DNA of 12,681 bases, taken from the NCBI GenBank assembly GCA_026391935.1, contig JAPLDC010000224.1:1-12681 (forward strand), given 5' to 3'. This document shows positions 1-6,926 of the stretch, piece by piece; position 1 is the stretch's first letter, and each line of letters begins with the position of its first letter. A model generated the notes under the pieces. The model was not told the origin of the DNA, did no database searches, and saw only the letters and a program-made list of their open reading frames with translations. This DNA is from Bacteroidota bacterium. GTDB lineage: Bacteria; Bacteroidota; Bacteroidia; 2-12-FULL-35-15. The position numbers and the translations under genes are program-made.

Positions 1-1438
1 TTTGATTAAATAAAACCTGTATGAACATCGACAAAACACACAAAAGGACCAAGCCTATCAATTTAAACCAGAACAGATCTTTTATATACAGGAGTATCTC
101 GATATGATAAAAATTATTGTACAGCTGAATAAATATTCCCGTGATCATAATGATCAACAGCAAAGTCATTTGCATCATGACCATTCCCAACAATTTTGAC
201 AAAAAAGAAGTGCTTGAGGCAATCGGAGAAGCACCAACCAACTCATCCACTTTGGAATCTTTTTCTCTCCAAACCACTATGCCGGAATAAAACACAATTA
301 GAATCGGCGCAAAAAGCATAAACAGAACTCCGCTTACTTGTAACACCTGATACGTGACCAATAATGTTGGAGTGCCATAAATTGCAGCAGAGACTTGCGA
401 CACCAAGGTCAACATTAAAATACTAAGGAGTGCTATGATGAAAAAGAAAATGGTTTTAACGACCTTGAAATATTCAAACTTTGCCAAAAACCAAATTTGA
501 TACAAACTGAATTTAAATGTAAAATTCTGATTTGCCTTCGGAAGATCAGACAGGGAAAGTAAAGGAGAGGAAGCAATTGACTTGATCTCCTTTTTCTTTT
601 TTCTGAACCATGAAAACGAAACCGGATTATTAAATTGTGAGAATTTGAAACGATAAAATGTCAAGGCACTTATTCCCAATGCGATCCAGACCCACAATAA
701 ACGATTGTATAATAAAATACCATTGAAAGGAAGTCCGAATGAATTCTGTTCTTCCACCGACCAATATTTTGTCATGTTAGAAAAAGCCTGGTCTCCGAAA
801 GGATCCAACATTGCAGCAATATTCTGATTGTCTATATCACCGAGTAATATCGGAGAAACGCCTTTCAAAACCAACAATACAATTGCACCCACATAACCGG
901 AAATCATATTCCTGGAAAAGGTAACCACTGAAAAGAAAATTGCCCCAAGCAATAATGTATTCGGAATAACAAACATCACAAGAGGTTGAACATAATTCAT
1001 TAAATGAAATCCGCCCAGTCGTTCAGCTTCTATCCCAGGAAAAAAACAAGTGAGCATATGTCCAAATATAGAACCTGATACCACGAATAAAGCAATAAGG
1101 AAGGAAGCGGAAAAGCGCCCGAACATATACCCGAATTTTGTAATTGGATTAGTAAACAAAAGCGGGTGCATATTGTATTGAAAATCCTTATACACTGCAG
1201 GTGCAATTATGGTAATTAAAATAATAATTCCAATTAGGTCGGTATTGATTCCATTTAAAGCTTCTGCAATTGCCTTTGCCGAATTGATCGTTGCGTTTGA
1301 ATCACCGGAGGTTCCTATCAAGCCACCCAATGCAGCTGTAACGAACATTGAAAGTAAAAAAAAGACAAAAAAGAAAATATAAGTTGCCGGCTTTTTTAGC
1401 CAGAGTTTTATTTCGAAAAGAAAAATTTGTTTGAACAT
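1..1438 (-). CDS. ABC-2 type exporter permease, N-terminal 479 residues (3' end outside the window)
   Basis: Reading the minus strand from the ATG at 1438-1436, the frame stays open for 479 codons to the window edge, so the C-terminus is missing. The protein starts MFKQIFLFEIKLWLKKP, followed by about ten hydrophobic segments (roughly residues 18-38, 66-82, 108-132, 150-175, 181-199, 243-262, 327-345, 365-388, 416-438, 458-476). These form two halves joined by a basic linker near 278-287 (WFRKKKKEIK). A cytoplasmic motif VVWREKDSKVDELVGASPIA lies at 388-407. This layout is that of the membrane subunit of a Bacteroidota ABC-2 exporter; the ATPase gene lies 87 bp upstream on the same strand and supplies the nucleotide-binding domain. 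The substrate is unknown. From memory, proteins with this N-terminus and WRE(K/R)D motif often run to about 1,200 residues and end in an M1-type aminopeptidase domain; whether this one does cannot be seen. I am confident of 'ABC permease' and not of the fusion. Confidence 0.85.
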   Translation of the reverse strand, partial: MFKQIFLFEIKLWLKKPATYIFFFVFFLLSMFVTAALGGLIGTSGDSNATINSAKAIAEALNGINTDLIGIIILITIIAPAVYKDFQYNMHPLLFTNPITKFGYMFGRFSASFLIALFVVSGSIFGHMLTCFFPGIEAERLGGFHLMNYVQPLVMFVIPNTLLLGAIFFSVVTFSRNMISGYVGAIVLLVLKGVSPILLGDIDNQNIAAMLDPFGDQAFSNMTKYWSVEEQNSFGLPFNGILLYNRLLWVWIALGISALTFYRFKFSQFNNPVSFSWFRKKKKEIKSIASSPLLSLSDLPKANQNFTFKFSLYQIWFLAKFEYFKVVKTIFFFIIALLSILMLTLVSQVSAAIYGTPTLLVTYQVLQVSGVLFMLFAPILIVFYSGIVVWREKDSKVDELVGASPIASSTSFLSKLLGMVMMQMTLLLIIMITGIFIQLYNNFYHIEILLYIKDLFWFKLIGLVLLCVLSMFIQVLFNQ

Positions 1439-1441
1439 TAT

Positions 1442-1526
1442 TTTAAAGTTTAAAGTTTAAAATTGGAAAGTTTAAAGTTTAAAATACCGAACTCGGCTTT
1501 GAACTTAAAAACTTTGAACTTTGAAC
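1442..1526. repeat. AT-rich heptamer repeat array (TTTAAAG / TTTGAAC)
   Basis: On the plus strand, 7-nt units follow each other: TTTAAAG at 1442, 1449 and 1471, TTTAAAA at 1456 and 1478, then TTTGAAC at 1498, 1513 and 1520. A small CCGA-ac-TCGG palindrome (1488-1497) sits between the two groups. The two sides are imperfect inverted copies of one another, so the whole is a quasi-palindrome. It fills the gap between the ATPase stop codon, which it just touches, and the permease start, and would be part of an operon transcript. I recall similar short intergenic runs in other Bacteroidota. A role in RNA stability or in balancing ATPase and permease output is only a guess. Confidence 0.7.
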
Positions 1527-2392
1527 TAATTTGTTATCGTTGCAAAATATACATCTTCGAGATCCGCTACTAAAGGCACAAATGAAGAATCGGGTTGTGC
1601 AGGACTATAAACATGTATTTGAATTTTTCCTTCCAACACCTTTGTTGAAATAACACGATGCTCTTTTTTATGTGCGGATAAATCTTCCTTGTCAATCAGC
1701 TTCATCCAGATCTTACCTTTCATGTCTTCGATTGCTTGAGCAGGTTTTCCATAAAGCAAAACTGTGCCTTGATTCATGATCGCCATGTTGGAACATAGAT
1801 TGCGGACATCTTCCACAATATGAGTAGATAGTATCACGATAATATTTTCTCCGATCTCACTCAATAAATTATGAAAACGATTGCGCTCCATAGGATCCAA
1901 CCCAGCTGTTGGCTCATCTACAATAATTAATTTAGGATTTCCAAGCAATGCCTGCGCTATTCCGAAACGCTGACGCATACCTCCGGAATAATCTCCAATA
2001 TTTCTTTTTCGCGCATCAAATAAATTTGTTTGATTCAACAGCGCTTCACAAATTTCTTTTCGCTCTTTAGGATTATCAATTCCTTTCAAAATCGCAAAAT
2101 GATTGATCATGTCCCAAGCAGAAACTTTCGGATAAAAACCAAAATCCTGCGGCAAGTAACCCAACACTTTTCTCACCTCCTCTTTATGCTTTAAAACATC
2201 AATATCATCAAAGGTGATTGTACCGCTATCTGCTTCCTGCAAGGTAGCTATGGTGCGCATCAAAGAAGACTTCCCGGCTCCATTCGGACCAAGTAATCCG
2301 AACATTCCACTACCAATTTCCAAATTGATATTACTTAATGCTTTCAGACCATTGGAATAAGTTTTCGAAAGATTGACAATTGATAAATTCAT
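1526..2392 (-). CDS. ABC transporter ATP-binding protein
   Basis: This 288-residue ATPase powers the permease encoded just downstream and acts at the cytoplasmic face of the inner membrane. All nucleotide-binding motifs are intact: Walker A GPNGAGKS (35-42), Q-loop YLPQDFG with Q82, signature YSGGMRQR (135-142), Walker B LIIVDEP with catalytic E160, D-loop AGLD (163-166) and switch histidine H191 in STH. The C-terminal 70 residues form the short extension usual for ABC-2 exporter ATPases and end in LEDVYFATITN. Length and layout match the CcmA/NatA-like family. The start at 2392 is preceded by an A/T-rich leader with no Shine-Dalgarno, as is usual in Bacteroidota; the stop is TAG. The gene comes first in a two-gene unit with the permease. 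I cannot deduce the substrate. Confidence 0.95.
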   Translation of the reverse strand: MNLSIVNLSKTYSNGLKALSNINLEIGSGMFGLLGPNGAGKSSLMRTIATLQEADSGTITFDDIDVLKHKEEVRKVLGYLPQDFGFYPKVSAWDMINHFAILKGIDNPKERKEICEALLNQTNLFDARKRNIGDYSGGMRQRFGIAQALLGNPKLIIVDEPTAGLDPMERNRFHNLLSEIGENIIVILSTHIVEDVRNLCSNMAIMNQGTVLLYGKPAQAIEDMKGKIWMKLIDKEDLSAHKKEHRVISTKVLEGKIQIHVYSPAQPDSSFVPLVADLEDVYFATITN

Positions 2393-2597
2393 ATTTAAAT
2401 GTTTAATGTGGGTTCTTGACTGATTGAAAAATTTGCGTCTCTTTGACGAACTATTATTTTATTTGTTACAGGTTAGGCTGAATATAAATTGTTTTTCCTT
2501 TACTATCTTTTTTTGCCTGTAGAATTTGCCCCCTTGTTCTTTTTAAATCAAAAGAAAAATCTTTCCACAGAGCTTGATAAGAAATTTTAAGTTTAAA

Positions 2598-3383
2598 CTA
2601 TATAACAATTCCATAGGCTTCCTTAAAAGCATCCATAGCATACTCGTAGCTTGCATATGCAAATCCTTTATGTCCCCAGTCGGTTCCCCAACTGTTACGG
2701 ATAATAAAATGTTTTTCTGTATACCCTACAATTGACATTGCATGTCCGCCATCAATCGATTTCTTATCGTATTTCGTTAATAGTCCGTCTTTTTTCGGAT
2801 AATTCCATGAGTCGTCACAATCCAGACAAGTCAGTATTGGGCCATGGAAAGCAAGCCATTCTTTAAACAATTGCAGTTTCTCTGATTTCTTTTGAGCAAG
2901 ATTAAAATAGGCTTTCACTTTATATTTTCCGGCAACTTTTAAAAAGTTTGCTTCTTTTATTTTCACCAGTTTTCCATCAAACGGAAGTTGAGTAGCCGTA
3001 AGCGCTCCAAATTTTTTGGTCACCTTTAATGCCGACTTCAGGCTCGTACCAGAATCATCGATAAAAGTGGTAGGATAATCAGTATATTCATCCATCTCTT
3101 TGGAAGCCATCCAGATAAACCTTACAGACATATGTTCTCCCGGTTTAATCTTTTTTGCCTTTGTGAAATGATATCTTAATAATGAATCGGCAGTTGCCCA
3201 GCCAACACAAGCTCCCGTTGAACCTTGATTACCTATTTTCCACCATTTTGCACGAAGGTCAACCTCTTTAGGCAGGATCTTCTTTTTAGGGCTGAGGCCC
3301 ATTTCTTTTGCTTTGTCCATCTGCCAATCGTCTTGCTTATCGCGGGATGGAACACAATTGAAAATTCGTTTTGTTCTTGCCAT
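2598..3383 (-). CDS. Papain-like (C1) cysteine peptidase without signal peptide
   Basis: The product (261 residues) has the papain-fold active site in order: oxyanion-hole Q53 and catalytic C59 in GNQGSTGACVGWA (51-63), catalytic H214 in DGGHAMSIVGY, and N230 in IIRNSWGTDWG, the classic NSWG block. A cysteine pair (C186, C189) lies in the second half. Only about 40 residues precede the catalytic domain, and they are basic and hydrophilic (MARTKRIF...). There is therefore neither a recognisable signal peptide nor an inhibitory propeptide of the usual papain size, so the enzyme is probably cytoplasmic or leaves by an unusual route. Bacterial C1 peptidases with an NQGSTGxCVGxA motif are common, but their substrates are mostly unknown. 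The gene stands alone, divergent from the MORN-repeat gene, with a 173-bp gap between their starts. The stop is TAG. Family assignment is secure; role is unknown. Confidence 0.9.
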   Translation of the reverse strand: MARTKRIFNCVPSRDKQDDWQMDKAKEMGLSPKKKILPKEVDLRAKWWKIGNQGSTGACVGWATADSLLRYHFTKAKKIKPGEHMSVRFIWMASKEMDEYTDYPTTFIDDSGTSLKSALKVTKKFGALTATQLPFDGKLVKIKEANFLKVAGKYKVKAYFNLAQKKSEKLQLFKEWLAFHGPILTCLDCDDSWNYPKKDGLLTKYDKKSIDGGHAMSIVGYTEKHFIIRNSWGTDWGHKGFAYASYEYAMDAFKEAYGIVI

Positions 3384-3480
3384 AGATCTTATTTGAATGC
3401 AACCATTATTGCTTAATTAGCATCTATAAATGTAGTATATTGATTAAATATATTGCTTTCGCGAAGTAAAAATATTTAAA

Positions 3481-3488
3481 TATCTTTG
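3481..3488 (+). promoter_or_regulatory. Candidate Bacteroidota -7 promoter element
   Basis: TATCTTTG matches the Bacteroidota primary sigma -7 consensus TAnnTTTG exactly and lies about 70 bp before the MORN-protein ATG. The -33 region is weak: about 19-20 bp upstream only TTTC/TTCG is seen, inside an 8-bp palindrome TTCGCGAA (3458-3465) that could be an operator site. It is the best promoter candidate in this divergent intergenic region; I could not find a convincing counterpart for the peptidase on the other strand. Confidence 0.45.
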
Positions 3489-3511
3489 TAATTATAAAAA
3501 TAGCTAATAAA

Positions 3512-3533
3512 CGTGAAATACTCGGTATTCACG
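3512..3533 (+). promoter_or_regulatory. Leader hairpin or inverted repeat upstream of the MORN gene
   Basis: CGTGAAATAC, a TCG loop, then GTATTCACG form an inverted repeat of nine pairs with one bulged A. It lies between the candidate -7 box and the start codon, so it would be in the 5' leader, ending 23 nt before the ATG. No T-run follows, so it is not a terminator. It could be a 5' stabilising hairpin or a binding site. Confidence 0.4.
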
Positions 3534-3556
3534 AATCCTAAAAAAGACAAGTAATC

Positions 3557-4108
3557 ATGATTAAAAAAATTCTATTTACAGTATCTGCACTTGCATTATT
3601 TTTTATCTCAAATGCACAGGAAAAAAAGGTTGAAACATGGCCGAATGGCAACAAAAAAAGTGAAGGCATCATTATAGGAAATGGCACTGTTGATCCGAAT
3701 GCATCCAAAGAAGTACAACAACGTCAAGCCGTTAACATTGTAAAAGATGGAAAATGGTCAACATGGTTCGAAAATGGAACAATACGCACCGAAGAATATT
3801 ATAAAAATGGAAGTATGATCGGTGCCTGGAAAGTATGGTATGATAACGGACAATTAGAGTCGGACATTAACTTCACAACTGGGCAAGCTACTTATTTCCA
3901 TAAGAATGGTAAAAAACAAAGCGAAGGAGGAATTGTAAATGGTATGATCAATACCGGAAAATGGATCGGGTATTTTGAAAATGGAGTAAAAAATTATGAA
4001 GGAACATACACAAAAGAAGGACAAAAAGATGGTGTTTGGACCTGGTATGACGAAAAGGGTGCGGTAACTGTTGTTCAGACTTATTTAAATGGAGAGTTAG
4101 TAAAATAA
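3557..4108 (+). CDS. Secreted MORN-2 repeat protein (YwqK-like)
   Basis: The product has 183 residues. Residues 1-20 are a clear signal peptide (MIKKILFTVSALALFFISNA, cleavage likely before Q21), so it is exported to the periplasm or surface. The mature part is built of about five MORN-2-type repeats of 20-23 residues with the pattern GxWxxWYxNGxxxxExxYxxG: near 65-85 (GKWSTWFENG), 89-109 (GAWKVWYDNG), 112-130 (TYFHKNGK), 134-156 (GKWIGYFENG) and 159-180 (GVWTWYDEKG). A degenerate first copy (ETWPNGNKKSEG) is at 26-37. Such proteins are widely labelled 'toxin-antitoxin YwqK family antitoxin', but no toxin lies next to this one and the signal peptide argues against a cytoplasmic antitoxin. MORN repeats usually make elongated beta-hairpin stacks for binding. 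It is a monocistronic unit with its own promoter candidate and terminator. Molecular role unknown. Confidence 0.88.
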   Translation: MIKKILFTVSALALFFISNAQEKKVETWPNGNKKSEGIIIGNGTVDPNASKEVQQRQAVNIVKDGKWSTWFENGTIRTEEYYKNGSMIGAWKVWYDNGQLESDINFTTGQATYFHKNGKKQSEGGIVNGMINTGKWIGYFENGVKNYEGTYTKEGQKDGVWTWYDEKGAVTVVQTYLNGELVK

Positions 4109-4128
4109 AGATATTTTTATTTATTTAG

Positions 4129-4159
4129 AATTCCCGACTTATCATCGGGAATTTTTTTT
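4129..4159 (+). terminator. Rho-independent terminator of the MORN gene
   Basis: The 9-bp stem AATTCCCGA / TCGGGAATT (4129-4137 and 4145-4153) encloses a 7-nt loop and runs into eight T residues (4152-4159), 20 bp after the stop codon. This is a textbook intrinsic terminator on the plus strand. The opposite strand lacks a T-run after the stem. Confidence 0.9.
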
Positions 4160-4274
4160 GCACATATAAACAATAAGAATAACAATACTAATCCATCACA
4201 GCTCATAGCGAAGAACGATGAAATCTATCATTGTTATAACAAGGGATTGCTCCATTCCTCAAACGTTCTAAAAT

Positions 4275-4303
4275 AAAAAAGCCCCATGCAATTAGCATAG
4301 GGC
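4275..4303 (-). terminator. Rho-independent terminator of the S41 peptidase gene
   Basis: Read on the minus strand, GCCCTATGC, loop TAATT, GCATGGGGC make a 9-bp stem with one G-T wobble, followed by six T residues and then an AT-rich stretch. It lies about 50 bp past the stop codon of the peptidase gene. On the plus strand only four T residues follow, so it mainly serves the minus-strand gene, with possible weak activity the other way. Confidence 0.85.
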
Positions 4304-4356
4304 CCTTTTCACAAACACTCCATTTTCAAATTAAATAATTTCCAAATTACTTTTCA

Positions 4357-6441
4357 TTATTTCATCTCATTCATGATGGATACCGTTTCATTCAAGTAAA
4401 TATCCTTCTTAATCGCTTTATACCAATCTTTATTTCTGTTTACCTTAACCGTATCGCTTTCAGGAAATGCGTCAGCTTTCAATCCGAACACTTCCACTCC
4501 TTCGATCTCCTTATCTAATGCTTCCATTTTTTTAGCATCTTCTTTATAGGTCTTTTGTTCCGCCACATATTTATCGAAATTCAAAGAAACGATGGTATTG
4601 TCCTTTTGTTTTTTCAAACGTTTTGCCGCATCGTTTAAAATTGCAAAACCTGAACTATTTTTTACACGTTCTTCACTATGTGCTCTTAATTCCTCAATAG
4701 AATAAGCCGGTTTCAAAGCAGTGTATTTTGCCGGAGCGATTTCATCCCAAGCCATTGGATAATCCTGCTCTTTTTCTCCCTGATCCAATAAATAATAAGG
4801 ATCCGGCAAAACAATATCCGGAATAACTCCTTTTAATTGCGTTGCTCCTCCGTTAATTCTATAAAATTTTTGAGTAGTGATCTTTACAGAACCTAAAGGT
4901 TTGATATTGGCATATGCCGGTGGCAAATAATCATCCAGATCGAAGAATCGCTGAACAGTCCCTTTTCCAAAAGATGCAGGAGATGTCCCCACGATCAATC
5001 CTCTGTCATAATCCTGCATTGCTGCTGCCATAATTTCGGAGGCAGAGGCGGAATTAGAATTTACCATTACTGTTAATGGTCCGCTATAAACTACTCCCGG
5101 ATCTCTGTCTTCCAACACTTGTGCTGCTGCGTCTTTTTGTTTTACCTGACAGATCGGTCCTTTATCAATGAACAACCCGGCCATATCCACAACATCAGGT
5201 AAGGAACCACCACCATTGTATCGAAGATCTAAAATAATTCCATCTACATTTTCAGCTTTCAATTTCTCCAGTTCTTTCTTCATGTCTTTAGAACAACTTC
5301 TTCCGCTTTTGCCTGAAAAATCAGCATAAAAAGTTGGCAACTTAATATATCCGATCTTCTTCTTTCCTTGAATGATAACAGATTGTGCGTATGTATCTTC
5401 GATCACAACAATGTCCCTGATGATAGGAATAATGATCACACTTGCATCCGGTTTTTTAACAGTCAAACGAACTTCAGTTCCTTTTTTTCCGCGTATCAAC
5501 TGAACTGCATCATCCATCCTCATATCAACAACATCAACCGGTTCGGCGCTTCCTTGTGCCACTTTTAAGATAATATCTCCCGGTTTCAATTGTCCTTGTT
5601 TATAAGATGCACTACCGGGAACTATACTGCTTACTTTAATGTAACCATCCTTTTCCTGAAGTTGTGCACCAATTCCTTCTAATTGCCCGCTCATGCTGAT
5701 ATCAAATTGAGCTTTATCTTTCGGAGCAAAAAATTCGGTATGCGGATCATAGATCCCCGTGATGGCATTGAAATAAATTGCAATTCGGTCGTTACGGTCA
5801 ATCTCTTTCAAACGCTTGAAATAATCATCGTTGTTCTTTAAGATCCGCTTACGGGCATCTATTTCCAGCTCTTCTTTTGATCTTATTTTAACTGTATCGC
5901 TTTTCTCCTTGGCCTTTGTCTGGATGTCCATCATTTCAATAACACGGGAAAGCGTTTGATATTTCAACGATTTTCTCCATTCCTCTTTTAACGCATTCTT
6001 ATCTTTTGCATAATTAAGCTTTTCAGCATCCAACTGAATTGTTTCATCCGTAGAAAAATCAAAAGGTTTAGCTAAAATCTCCGTGTAATACGTTTTCGCT
6101 TCATCAATCCGGGAATTAATGATCTCAACAGATCTATTGAAAAAATTAAATGTGCCTTTATTGATATCGTCATCGACCAATTTCTCGAATTTTTTAAGTT
6201 CATCAATATCCGACTGGATCAGGAACTTCTTATTATAATCCAAACGTTGGATATACAATTTAAACACTTTCTCAGAAAAATCGTTGTCCACAACTTTAGG
6301 TGAATAATGCACACTGTTAAGGCTTTGCATTAAAATTTGGTCGATCGCCTCCTCCTTATCTGACTGAACAATATAAGTAGCTGAAATTAATGCTAAGGCA
6401 GCTAAAGGAATAACAATTAATAATTTTTTTGATTTCAACAT
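4357..6441 (-). CDS. prc: Carboxy-terminal processing peptidase, S41A family (Prc/Tsp type)
   Basis: A 694-residue tail-specific serine protease, expected in the periplasm and anchored or exported by the N-terminal hydrophobic stretch 7-23. Domains in order: a long charged helical N-terminal region (about 30-235); a PDZ domain (about 245-330, with GIGAQLQ and GDIILKV) that binds substrate C-termini; the S41 core (about 345-545); and a C-terminal Tsp-specific helical region rich in Lys and Glu (about 550-690). The catalytic dyad is present: nucleophile S466 in NSNSASASEI and lysine K493 in FGKGTVQ, with the family's AAAMQDY block between. Serine-lysine spacing is 27 residues, two more than I count in E. 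coli Prc, owing to SPASFGK in place of PTFGK. The GGGSLPDVVDMAGLFI block is also typical. Such enzymes trim envelope proteins and degrade tagged or misfolded ones. The gene is monocistronic and divergent from the macroglobulin gene. Family assignment is very secure; the symbol is by homology. Confidence 0.95.
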   Translation of the reverse strand: MLKSKKLLIVIPLAALALISATYIVQSDKEEAIDQILMQSLNSVHYSPKVVDNDFSEKVFKLYIQRLDYNKKFLIQSDIDELKKFEKLVDDDINKGTFNFFNRSVEIINSRIDEAKTYYTEILAKPFDFSTDETIQLDAEKLNYAKDKNALKEEWRKSLKYQTLSRVIEMMDIQTKAKEKSDTVKIRSKEELEIDARKRILKNNDDYFKRLKEIDRNDRIAIYFNAITGIYDPHTEFFAPKDKAQFDISMSGQLEGIGAQLQEKDGYIKVSSIVPGSASYKQGQLKPGDIILKVAQGSAEPVDVVDMRMDDAVQLIRGKKGTEVRLTVKKPDASVIIIPIIRDIVVIEDTYAQSVIIQGKKKIGYIKLPTFYADFSGKSGRSCSKDMKKELEKLKAENVDGIILDLRYNGGGSLPDVVDMAGLFIDKGPICQVKQKDAAAQVLEDRDPGVVYSGPLTVMVNSNSASASEIMAAAMQDYDRGLIVGTSPASFGKGTVQRFFDLDDYLPPAYANIKPLGSVKITTQKFYRINGGATQLKGVIPDIVLPDPYYLLDQGEKEQDYPMAWDEIAPAKYTALKPAYSIEELRAHSEERVKNSSGFAILNDAAKRLKKQKDNTIVSLNFDKYVAEQKTYKEDAKKMEALDKEIEGVEVFGLKADAFPESDTVKVNRNKDWYKAIKKDIYLNETVSIMNEMK

Positions 6442-6926
6442 ATTATTATAGATAAGTATTTTTACGATTCTATGCCCCTCGAATCTCTCAGGGCGACAAC
6501 GAAATTAGGATTTGTTTATGACTAATTGTTAATTTTTACTGCTAATTTGTACGTTAAAGATCTTAAACAGTTGTTTTTTCAGTTTCATTTCCTCCCTATA
6601 GATAAAAAAGATAGTCAAATTCCATAAACCAACAATCAAATTATGTTCCAACTATTGCTGAAGCAGATTTCTCGGTTACACATTGTTCCGGTCAAAATGC
6701 CAAACGAGGGAAACTCCGGTTGAGATAATAATTGACTCCAAAACTCAAAATCTTCTACTCTGCCATTTCCCTATTTTCAAATTTACGAATCTATAACGCC
6801 CCTTCTTCTCTTTAGTTACCCGAAATAATTATTATTTAACATTTTATAACAGAATGTTTTTTTGCTATACATTTACACAAGAAAATACCACATCCATAAA
6901 CTAACTCTTCAAAACTTCCTAAAAAA
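6442..6926. other. 485-bp divergent intergenic region with no recognisable gene
   Basis: This AT-rich gap separates the starts of the divergent S41 peptidase and macroglobulin genes, so it must hold both promoters. I see no credible coding frame; the long minus-strand frame reaching in at 6836 is a shadow of the macroglobulin gene. There is a TAAATTTG (minus strand, 6785-6778) resembling a -7 box, but it lacks a TTTG at the right distance and is about 340 bp from the peptidase start. TACATTTA at 6868-6875 (plus), about 50 bp before the macroglobulin ATG, is a weaker match and also lacks a -33 element. No strong hairpin or RNA gene was found. Confidence 0.5.

Noticed and set aside
3557..4108. 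Antitoxin of a toxin-antitoxin pair, as YwqK-like proteins are often labelled
   Set aside because: The protein has a signal peptide, there is no adjacent toxin-sized gene, and it is enclosed by its own promoter candidate and terminator.
5368..5568. 66-codon plus-strand frame inside the S41 peptidase
   Set aside because: It is antisense to the PDZ and S41 coding region, with a His- and Asn-rich composition typical of a shadow frame.
6476..6496. GCCC...GGGC short inverted repeat near the S41 peptidase start
   Set aside because: Only four consecutive pairs with mismatches beside them; too weak to call a regulatory hairpin.
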